Assembly (NCBI GenBank): GCA_947491755.1 | Contig: CANLKV010000004.1 | Location: 62,001-126,000 of the forward strand | Length of the DNA: 64,000 bases | Direction: 5' to 3' | From: an uncultured Nonlabens sp. | GTDB lineage: Bacteria; Bacteroidota; Bacteroidia; Flavobacteriales; Flavobacteriaceae | Shown here: in pieces, positions 56,878 through 64,000 of the stretch | Layout of the letters: every line of letters starts with the position of its first letter | Position numbering within the stretch: position 1 is the stretch's first letter | Notes under the pieces: generated by a model | What the model saw: only the letters and a program-made list of their open reading frames with translations | Told to the model about the DNA's origin: nothing | Database searches by the model: none | Position numbers and translations under genes: made by a program

Positions 56878-58023
56878 ATGGTTTCTATATATCAAAGAAC
56901 TAAAGAGCTTTTATTGTACCTAGCACTAATAGTGTTGAGCTGTACCAGCTGTAGCGATAGCGCAGAAAACGAAGCAGAGGTCGAGCAGCCTAATAATAGG
57001 TACTACAAAGGCATGGATCTTTCTTTTATGCCAGAGCTCACGAGCTTTGGCGTCAGTTTTAAGGACAATCAAGGAGAGGTAATTGGTAATAATTACGATT
57101 TCTTAGCTTCCAAAGGCGTCAACCTGGTACGCATAAGAGTGTGGTTGAATCATATAGACGGGCGATATAATCTGGACAACTTTAAGGCACAAGCTTTACA
57201 GGCACAAGCTGCTGGTATGGATTTATTACTGGATTTTCATTACTCAGATACCTGGGCAGACCCTGGTGCCCAAAACACCCCTAATATCTGGGCTAGCCTG
57301 GACGCGGCTGGCCTTGCTACCGCTACTGCTGCCTATACCGCAAATGCTTTACAAGAACTTAAGACGATAGGCATCGTTCCTGCTATAGTCCAGATAGGAA
57401 ATGAAACAAATAACGGCATGCTCTGGCCCGTAGGACGCATTTATGATGGAGACACTGAGAACTGGGATGACTATGCCTTGATAAATCGTGCCATAAGTAA
57501 TGCAATACGCACAGAAGCTCCCACAGCTCAGATTATGATTCATCATGCAGGTATAACGGGTGCTAGTTATTTTTATGAGCAGTTAGTGCGGCGTGATGTA
57601 GATTTTGATGTAATAGGATTAAGTTACTACCCCTGGTGGCATGGAACAAATTTGATTGCTTTTGAATCTGGTGTCGCCTCATTGTCGCAGGAGCGAACCC
57701 AGAAAATCATGGTGGTAGAGACTGCTTATTCTTTCACCCTAGATCGCAATGATAACTTAAACAATGTGGTGTGGAACAACAGCCAATTGATAGACGGGTA
57801 TCCCGCTACAAAAACAGGCCAGCGGCGCTTTCTTGAAAGACTCAATTTATTTATGAGAAGCTTACCAGACAATCAAGGGATAGGTTTCTGTTACTGGGAG
57901 CCTACCTGGGTAGCTTTCCCTAATTCAAATCAAGCTTTTGTCCCGGGAACAAACTGGGAGAATGTAGCACTATTTGATTTTGAAAACAATGCAAACACCG
58001 GTCTAGACGCTTATGAGAATTGA
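56878..58023 (+). CDS. GH53 arabinogalactan endo-beta-1,4-galactanase lipoprotein
   Basis: About 381 residues from the ATG at 56878, which places a lipoprotein signal (Cys 22 or 25 in LSCTSC) at the N-terminus. The ATG at 56839 would overlap the divergent membrane-protein gene and lengthen the signal unnaturally. Family GH53 is shown by YKGMDLSFMPEL, RIRVWLNH, LLLDFHYSDTWADPG, acid/base Glu 176 in IGNETNNGMLWP and nucleophile Glu 281 in MVVETAY. It cleaves beta-1,4-galactan chains inside or outside the outer membrane. It lies 13 kb from the galactose/rhamnose locus but fits its substrate. Confidence 0.92.
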   Translation: MVSIYQRTKELLLYLALIVLSCTSCSDSAENEAEVEQPNNRYYKGMDLSFMPELTSFGVSFKDNQGEVIGNNYDFLASKGVNLVRIRVWLNHIDGRYNLDNFKAQALQAQAAGMDLLLDFHYSDTWADPGAQNTPNIWASLDAAGLATATAAYTANALQELKTIGIVPAIVQIGNETNNGMLWPVGRIYDGDTENWDDYALINRAISNAIRTEAPTAQIMIHHAGITGASYFYEQLVRRDVDFDVIGLSYYPWWHGTNLIAFESGVASLSQERTQKIMVVETAYSFTLDRNDNLNNVVWNNSQLIDGYPATKTGQRRFLERLNLFMRSLPDNQGIGFCYWEPTWVAFPNSNQAFVPGTNWENVALFDFENNANTGLDAYEN

Positions 58024-58178
58024 ATAAATCATTATAGATTCAGCGCTCTAATAAAACAATTAGTTAGTATTTTGATTAAAACAATGGCACGATAAAGGTA
58101 ATTTTACTACTTATCCATCAATTTTTGTAACAATAATTTGTTTTAATGAACTAACTATCAACTTGTAAATACGGTACA

Positions 58179-59078
58179 ATGATATTAAGTTTAAAAAATG
58201 TTTCAAAAACTTATGGCAACGGTGTTAAGGCACTCGACCATGTTTCAATAGATATACAAAAAGGAATGTTCGGCCTGTTGGGGCCTAACGGTGCTGGTAA
58301 ATCTTCTCTTATGAGAACAATAGCCACCTTGCAAACACCAGACACAGGAGAAATATATCTGGACGACTTAAATATTCTTGAGGATAAAATCGAATTTAGA
58401 AAAACCTTAGGCTATCTGCCTCAGGAATTCGGCGTGTATCCTAAAATGAGTGCAGAGGATCTATTACATTATTTTGCCAGCTTAAAAGGAATTACTAATA
58501 AATCAGAACGCAAGGCTATTGTAGAAAAAGCTCTGGAGGTTACTAATCTTACAGACGTACGCCACAAACACGTGGCAGGTTATTCTGGTGGGATGAAGCA
58601 GCGTTTTGGCATCGCACAACTGCTTTTGAATGATCCTAAGCTTATCATCGTTGACGAACCTACAGCTGGATTAGACCCAGCAGAAAGACACCGTTTTTTA
58701 AACGTACTGCGTGAGATAGGAACCAATCATATTGTTATTTTCTCTACGCACATTGTCGATGATGTTAAAGAACTATGTACAGACATGGCAATTCTTAATG
58801 GCGGCAAAATACTAGCCCAAGCAACGCCTAAAGAACTAGTAGCAAGCCTAGCAGGTAAAATATGGAATACTACAGTAAGTCGTGAGGCTATCGAAGACCT
58901 ACAGCAACAATATCATGTTATTTCTTCCAGCTTTGATGAAGATAACAATTTGAAGGTACGCGTTTTATCAGACAGCATTCCTTCAAATGAATTTACTCAA
59001 GCGACGCCCACTCTAGAAGACGTTTATTTTACCACATTGAGCAATGACACTCCCGTCTCGCCTATAGAACTTGCATAA
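58179..59078 (+). CDS. ABC transporter ATP-binding protein
   Basis: A 299-residue ATPase. Walker A is GPNGAGKSS (residues 35-43), the Q-loop follows in LGYLPQEFG, the signature is YSGGMKQRFG, Walker B/D-loop reads LIIVDEPTAGLDPAE, and the switch His is in FSTHIVDDV. The type matches the CcmA/ABC-2 exporters. The partner membrane protein is encoded 2 bases downstream, so the two form one transporter. The substrate is unknown. Confidence 0.94.
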   Translation: MILSLKNVSKTYGNGVKALDHVSIDIQKGMFGLLGPNGAGKSSLMRTIATLQTPDTGEIYLDDLNILEDKIEFRKTLGYLPQEFGVYPKMSAEDLLHYFASLKGITNKSERKAIVEKALEVTNLTDVRHKHVAGYSGGMKQRFGIAQLLLNDPKLIIVDEPTAGLDPAERHRFLNVLREIGTNHIVIFSTHIVDDVKELCTDMAILNGGKILAQATPKELVASLAGKIWNTTVSREAIEDLQQQYHVISSSFDEDNNLKVRVLSDSIPSNEFTQATPTLEDVYFTTLSNDTPVSPIELA

Positions 59079-59080
59079 TT

Positions 59081-62000
59081 ATGTTTACAACTATATATAA
59101 GCACGAGATCGTTACCTGGTTTAAAAAACCTCTTTTCTACATCTATGCAGCAGCTTTATTTATACTAGCAATGGTAATATCTGCAGCTGCAGTCGGTGTA
59201 TTTGATGGTGACAATGTTACAGTTACCTCATCTATTGAATTAAATAGTGCTGTGGGTATATATTCCATGACTAACCTTTTTGCATTACTCACATATCTTT
59301 TAATTCCTTCTATAATGGGTGGGACTATACAGCGGGATTTTGAAGATAATATGCATAATGTATTGTATTCCTACCCTCTTAAAAAAGCCACCTATTTATT
59401 AGCAAAATTTAGTGCAGGAATGACCATAACTTTGCTAGTCATCATCGCTAGTATTGTAGGGCTTACGTTGGGTTTTTACTTACCTGGAGCAAATGATTTT
59501 CTAGTAGGGCCATTTGAAGTGATGAACTACTTGCAGCCGTTCCTGCTTTACATCATTCCTAATGTATTTTTCTACGGGATTATCGTTTTTGCCATTACTG
59601 CATTTGCTCGCAATATCAATATAGGTTTTATGGTAGTGCTGTGCTTGATCATCCTGCAGCAAATAGGAAGTTCCAGCCTAGAAAGCGCAGATGATACGTA
59701 CTGGATTGAATTACTGGAGCCTACAGGAGAAGCAGCTACTACAGAGCTTATTAAATACTGGTCTCCAGAAGAACAGAGCAATCAATTAATACCGGTAGAA
59801 GGTAATTTGTTGATGAACCGCCTGTTGTGGCTAGGTATATCTAGTTCTTTGTTTTTATTGGTTTTAATACAATTTAAGTTCGCTCAAAATGCTGTAAGCC
59901 TCAGGTTGTCCAAACGCAAACCAGAGCGAGTAATCAAAAGAAATTTTGGTACCATACAATCAGTAATCATGCCTAAGGTCACTGCAAACTTCTCTTTGAG
60001 TGGACAGTTGCAAACCGCCTGGGTACTAGCAAAATCTGATCTTAAGTATATCATCACAGGCTGGCCTTTTATCATTATTACGGTAATGGCCTTTGCATTT
60101 TCACTGGTGACCATGCTGGTTTCTGGAGAAATCTATGGCACGGGAATATTGCCTAAAACATGGCTCATGTTGAGTGTGGTGTCTTCCCTTTTTACCATAT
60201 TTATCTATTTACTAATTTTTCTGTACGGTGGTCTAATCATGGATCGTTCAAGTACCGCTCATTTGAAACAGTTGATCGATGCTACCCCTACACACAACTG
60301 GACCCTATTACTATCAAAGGGTATAGCGTTAATATTAATGACATTTACTTTACTACTTGTCGTTATAATTAGTGGTTTATTTATCCAGACCTATAATGGC
60401 TTTAACGATTATCAACTCCCGTTATATTTATTTGATCTGTACATTATAAATTCTTGGAATTTCATACCGTGGATTCTTCTCACTATTCTGGTGCACACAC
60501 TTATTAAAAATAAATGGCTGGGACTGCTTGCTTTACTCATCTTTGCTGTTGCAGTACCATTAGTCTTCAATGCGATAGGAATCGATCAGGGTCAGTTTAT
60601 TTTCAATCAAGGAGGCAGCTCTCCAGCTCCTAGCGACATGAATGGCTACGGCAATTCATTAGCTTCTTTCTACTCGTATCGAGTGTATTGGATAGCTTTA
60701 GGGGTAGCCATGTTTACCGTTGCTATATTGTTTTACAGACGTGGTATGGGTAGTAGCGTAAAGGAGAGGTTCGCTTTCGCGAAAGCGAGATCTACCACAA
60801 CCACAACAACAACCATCACAGCATCTTTACTTGTATTTCTAGGAATAGGAAGCTACTTGTGGTATTTGAATAATGTAGAATCTGAGCAGTTATCAGGAAA
60901 AGAAATAGAAGAGTTGAGGGCAAATCTGGAAAAAGAGTTAGGCAAATTTGCTGGAGCAGCTCAACCAGAAACTATTGCTGTAAACACTTTTATGGATATC
61001 TATCCTGATACAAGAGATTTTACAGCAGGCGCTACCTATACTATGGTCAATCGCACAGATCAAGCTATCGATACCTTACACGTGTCGTATCCAGACCCAG
61101 ACACCCAACCCACAACCGTAGAGCTGGATCGTACCTCAACCATTGTTTATGATAATGAGGATTACGATTATCGTATGTATCGATTTGATAAACCATTACT
61201 GCCTGGGGACACGCTGTTATTCTCATTTACGACAAAAAATAAGCCTAACACATTCCTGCAAAATAACTCGCCAGTACTTAATAATGGGACTTTTATAAAT
61301 AATAGTATTTTTCCTTCTATAGGTTATAATGAAGGAGCCGAGTTAAGAGAAACCCAGCGCCGTAAACGTTATGGATTAGAACCTAAAGACCGTTTACCGT
61401 CGCCAGACGAGGAGGGTGTTAGAGATAGAAATTATCTAGGCCCTAACGCTCACTGGATAGATTTTGAAGCTACTGTAAGTACCTCAAAAAATCAAATTGC
61501 AATCGCGCCAGGGTATTTAATTAAGGAATGGGAAGAAGATGGTCGCAAATATTTCCATTATAAAATGGATTCCAAAATGATCAACTTCTACGCATTCTTA
61601 AGCGGTAAATATGAAGTTTTAAAAGACACACATAATGGTGTAGCCCTAGAAATTTACTATCACCCAGATCATGATTATAATATCGATCGTATGATGAAGG
61701 GTTTAAAGAAGGGGCTGGACTATTACAATGCTAACTATACACCCTATCAGCACAGACAAGCACGCATTATAGAATTTCCTCAAAATTATGGAACCTTTGC
61801 ACAAGCATTCCCTAACACCATACCTTTCAGTGAGGCCATAGGTTTTATTGCAGATGTAGATGATGAATCACTAGATAATGTGGATTATCCATTTAGTGTA
61901 ACGGCACATGAATTAGCGCACCAGTGGTGGGCGCATCAGGTAATTGGAGCAAATGCTAAAGGAGCCACGCTGCTATCAGAAAGTTTATCAGAATACAGCT

Positions 62001-62758
62001 CTTTAAAAGTATTAGAAAAAACCTACGGTAAATATCAAATGCGTAACTTTTTAAAAGACGCCCTCGATGGTTACCTCTTAGGTCGTACAGTAGAGTCTAT
62101 AGGAGAAAACCCATTGATGTACAATGAAAACCAACAATACATTCACTATCAAAAAGGGTCTCTTATTCTTTATGCTATAAGCGATTACATAGGAGAAAAG
62201 AAATTTAATAATGTTGCAAAAAACTTTGCAGCGCGGTATCAGTTCAAAGATGCTCCCTATCCCACTGCAACAGAATTTGTTGAGGACATTAAAGCCGCGA
62301 CTCCAGACAGTTTACAGTATTTAATTAAAGATATGTTTGAGACGATTACCTTATATGATAACAAAATCAACGAATCTAGTTATGTTGAGCTAGAAAATGG
62401 TAAGTATGAGGTTTCCATTGATGCACAGGTCATAAAAGCGCGCAGCGACAACAAAGGAAAGTTGAGCTATAAAAATGAGGCTGGAGACAGCATTACATTA
62501 AATCGTGCAAATAAAAAGGCACTGGAATCATTGCCTCTTGCAGATTATATTGAGATAGGTGTGTTTGGTGAGCCTATTGAAGATAATGAACAACCTGAAG
62601 TACTTTTTCTAGAAAAATTAAAAGTCAATAGAATTGACAATGACTTTAAAATAATCGTAGATAAAAAACCAATTGAGGTAGGTATCGATCCTTTTTATAA
62701 ATTAATTGATCGCAATACTGCTGACAACCGAAAGAATACTGCATTAAAAAAGAATTGA
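59081..62758 (+). CDS. ABC-2-type permease fused to an M1-family peptidase domain
   Basis: A 1225-residue protein. The first ~585 residues hold two sets of membrane helices of an ABC-2 permease (RDFEDNMHNVLYSYPL, PTHNWTLLLSKGIAL). After a short stalk come beta-rich domains and, near residue 943, the zinc motif HELAHQWW (His 943, Glu 944, His 947) with a further Glu at 967 in LLSESLSEY. The classical GxMEN motif of M1 aminopeptidases is not seen; the equivalent region reads NTIPFSEAIGF. This fusion type is common in Bacteroidota, with unknown cargo. The peptidase part is probably outside the cytoplasm. A palindrome copy (AFAKA) lies in the linker between permease and stalk. Confidence 0.9.
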   Translation: MFTTIYKHEIVTWFKKPLFYIYAAALFILAMVISAAAVGVFDGDNVTVTSSIELNSAVGIYSMTNLFALLTYLLIPSIMGGTIQRDFEDNMHNVLYSYPLKKATYLLAKFSAGMTITLLVIIASIVGLTLGFYLPGANDFLVGPFEVMNYLQPFLLYIIPNVFFYGIIVFAITAFARNINIGFMVVLCLIILQQIGSSSLESADDTYWIELLEPTGEAATTELIKYWSPEEQSNQLIPVEGNLLMNRLLWLGISSSLFLLVLIQFKFAQNAVSLRLSKRKPERVIKRNFGTIQSVIMPKVTANFSLSGQLQTAWVLAKSDLKYIITGWPFIIITVMAFAFSLVTMLVSGEIYGTGILPKTWLMLSVVSSLFTIFIYLLIFLYGGLIMDRSSTAHLKQLIDATPTHNWTLLLSKGIALILMTFTLLLVVIISGLFIQTYNGFNDYQLPLYLFDLYIINSWNFIPWILLTILVHTLIKNKWLGLLALLIFAVAVPLVFNAIGIDQGQFIFNQGGSSPAPSDMNGYGNSLASFYSYRVYWIALGVAMFTVAILFYRRGMGSSVKERFAFAKARSTTTTTTTITASLLVFLGIGSYLWYLNNVESEQLSGKEIEELRANLEKELGKFAGAAQPETIAVNTFMDIYPDTRDFTAGATYTMVNRTDQAIDTLHVSYPDPDTQPTTVELDRTSTIVYDNEDYDYRMYRFDKPLLPGDTLLFSFTTKNKPNTFLQNNSPVLNNGTFINNSIFPSIGYNEGAELRETQRRKRYGLEPKDRLPSPDEEGVRDRNYLGPNAHWIDFEATVSTSKNQIAIAPGYLIKEWEEDGRKYFHYKMDSKMINFYAFLSGKYEVLKDTHNGVALEIYYHPDHDYNIDRMMKGLKKGLDYYNANYTPYQHRQARIIEFPQNYGTFAQAFPNTIPFSEAIGFIADVDDESLDNVDYPFSVTAHELAHQWWAHQVIGANAKGATLLSESLSEYSSLKVLEKTYGKYQMRNFLKDALDGYLLGRTVESIGENPLMYNENQQYIHYQKGSLILYAISDYIGEKKFNNVAKNFAARYQFKDAPYPTATEFVEDIKAATPDSLQYLIKDMFETITLYDNKINESSYVELENGKYEVSIDAQVIKARSDNKGKLSYKNEAGDSITLNRANKKALESLPLADYIEIGVFGEPIEDNEQPEVLFLEKLKVNRIDNDFKIIVDKKPIEVGIDPFYKLIDRNTADNRKNTALKKN
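60772..60787. repeat. Perfect palindrome copy in the permease-peptidase gene (AFAKA)
   Basis: CGCTTTCGCGAAAGCG encodes AFAKA in ERFAFAKARSTTTT, a cytoplasmic-type linker before the last membrane helix of the permease part. Confidence 0.95.
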
Positions 62759-62781
62759 TAATATTTAAATATTTGTATATC

Positions 62782-62815
62782 AAGCCGCTCCTATAGAGCG
62801 GCTTATTTGTTTTAA
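62782..62815 (+). terminator. Terminator after the ABC/M1 fusion gene
   Basis: Perfect 9-base arms AAGCCGCTC (62782-62790) and GAGCGGCTT (62796-62804), 5-base loop, T-rich tail. It starts 23 bases after the stop. Confidence 0.88.
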
Positions 62816-62860
62816 CAGGTTTGTAGATTAGATCCAATATCTAGCGATTATCTTTAAATC

Positions 62861-64000
62861 ATGAAAGTACTGCTTACAGGGGCAAATGGTTATATAGGAG
62901 TAAGGCTGCTTTATGAACTTCTTAAAAAAGATCATGAGGTAGTATGTGCCGTGCGTAGCGCCAGCAGGCTATCTGTACCCGCAGAAATCAAGTCACAAAT
63001 AGAAATTATTGAGATTGATTTCCTTAGACCACCGTCAGTGAATCCTATCCCACTAGATGTAGATGCGGCTTATTACCTCATCCACTCGATGACTAGCAGC
63101 ACAGAAAGCTTTGATAAACTGGAAGAAACCAGTGCCATCAATTTTTTGAATCTCATTGCTCCCACAAATTGTAAGCAAATTGTATATCTATCTGGTATTG
63201 TGAATCAAGAGGTATTGAGCAAACATTTACTTTCTCGCAAACGAGTAGAAGATATTTTGTGTGATAGCGGAATACCTACCACTGTGCTACGTGCTGGAAT
63301 CATAGTAGGCAGCGGCAGTTCATCTTTTGAAATTATACGCGATTTGTGTGAAAAACTCCCGGTTATGATCACACCTAAATGGGTAAATACACAAACCCAT
63401 CCTATTGCCATACGCAATGTAATGAGCTATTTGATAGGAGTCTTAGGCCGTGCAGAGTTTTACAATCAATCCTACGATATAGGCGGTAAAGATATTCTTA
63501 CCTACAAAGAAATGATGCAGCAATACTCAGAAAACAGGGGGCTACATTTGACTATTGTAACTGTTCCTGTGATGACGCCCACACTAAGCTCTTACTGGTT
63601 GTATTTTGTAACCAGTACCTCCTATAAGCTGGCTCGCAATCTGGTAAATAGTATGAGTGTTGAAGTTGTTGCAAAACCCAATTCACTTGCTAAAGATCTT
63701 AATATCCAGCTATACAGTTATAAGGAAGCATTAGACATGGCATTTGCAAAAATTGAGCAAAACAATGTCGCCAGCAGCTGGAAGGACAGTATGGTTAGTG
63801 GTAGATTTAAACATAGCATCAATCGATTTAAAAGAGTTCCTAAATATGGATGCCTACGAGATGCTCAAACCTACAAAGCTGCAAGTACTGAGGAAGCATT
63901 AAATCGTATATGGAGTATAGGCGGTCAAAATGGCTACTATTATGCAAATTTTCTGTGGAAAATACGTGGATACATTGACAAATTATTAGGCGGAGTAGGC
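62861..64000 (+). CDS. NAD(P)-binding Rossmann-fold / DUF2867 protein, truncated by the window end
   Basis: An open frame from the ATG at 62861 to the window end (380 codons, no stop). The N-terminus VLLTGANGYIGVRLL is a Rossmann nucleotide-binding motif of the SDR/NmrA type, followed by VYLSGIVN and LRAGIIVGSGSSSFEIIRDL, typical of atypical SDR proteins. From ~residue 345 the sequence (RIWSIGGQNGYYYANFLWKIRG) matches the start of the DUF2867 domain often fused to these proteins. The function is unknown; such proteins are commonly annotated only as epimerase-like. A TATCTTTA box at 62849-62856 lies 4 bases before the ATG. Confidence 0.86.
   Translation, partial: MKVLLTGANGYIGVRLLYELLKKDHEVVCAVRSASRLSVPAEIKSQIEIIEIDFLRPPSVNPIPLDVDAAYYLIHSMTSSTESFDKLEETSAINFLNLIAPTNCKQIVYLSGIVNQEVLSKHLLSRKRVEDILCDSGIPTTVLRAGIIVGSGSSSFEIIRDLCEKLPVMITPKWVNTQTHPIAIRNVMSYLIGVLGRAEFYNQSYDIGGKDILTYKEMMQQYSENRGLHLTIVTVPVMTPTLSSYWLYFVTSTSYKLARNLVNSMSVEVVAKPNSLAKDLNIQLYSYKEALDMAFAKIEQNNVASSWKDSMVSGRFKHSINRFKRVPKYGCLRDAQTYKAASTEEALNRIWSIGGQNGYYYANFLWKIRGYIDKLLGGVG

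Overview
The window looks like chromosomal DNA of a marine-type flavobacterium (Bacteroidota, Flavobacteriaceae). It has two SusC/SusD outer-membrane pairs, many lipoproteins, no clear Shine-Dalgarno sequences, TAnnTTTG-type -7 promoter boxes close to start codons, and flavobacterial families such as a Lacal_2735-like small protein, an HYC_CC_PP-like protein and an ABC permease/M1 peptidase fusion. A 16-bp perfect palindrome (CGCTTTCGCGAAAGCG) is scattered through genes and gaps. A Nonlabens- or Dokdonia-like genus is my guess, not something the sequence proves.

Region 1 (1-7030): the end of a SusC receptor, SusD and a TlpA-like thioredoxin lipoprotein, then a DsbD-type reductase overlapping a class V (cysteine-desulfurase-fold) PLP enzyme. 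A 659-base gap without genes follows.

Region 2 (7690-44006) is the centrepiece, a polysaccharide-utilisation locus for a glycan containing galactose and rhamnose. A seven-gene minus-strand operon (23453 down to 9976) encodes GH2 beta-galactosidase, GH78 rhamnosidase, an arabinose/fucose-isomerase-family enzyme, a RhaT-type transporter, a sulfatase, a second GH2 enzyme and an esterase. Divergent to it are SusC, SusD and a PKD lipoprotein with two large internal repeats. A GntR-family regulator follows. Then comes a seven-gene plus-strand operon with RhaEW-type aldolase/dehydrogenase, RhaI, a kinase, an L-lactate-dehydrogenase-type flavoenzyme, an NCS1-type permease, GalK and GalT. A sodium/sugar symporter and aldose epimerase run convergently. 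Upstream are a lipoprotein acetolactate decarboxylase homologue and a GH43 lipoprotein. A GH53 galactanase lies apart at 56878. The glycosidases release galactose and rhamnose, which are imported and sent to glycolysis and, through lactaldehyde and lactate, to pyruvate. An 11-base motif, AGYACAGGATR, lies upstream of all three main transcription units and is a candidate operator of the GntR protein.

Region 3 (44276-49463): an uncharacterised small protein, a single-domain response regulator, and a compact five-gene operon (Cys-rich exported protein, outer-membrane barrel-like protein, double HMA-domain protein, NHL-repeat lipoprotein, SSSCS-motif permease). It looks like an envelope-spanning metal or metalloid handling system that I cannot match to a described one.

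Region 4 (49682-64000): mostly housekeeping. OmpH/Skp, a DEVD-motif RNA helicase, RlmF, a Lacal_2735-like protein, ArgS, an unknown protein, a polytopic membrane protein, GH53, an ABC ATPase with its permease-M1 peptidase fusion, and a truncated NAD-binding/DUF2867 protein. No rRNA, tRNA, CRISPR array, insertion sequence or phage gene was seen.
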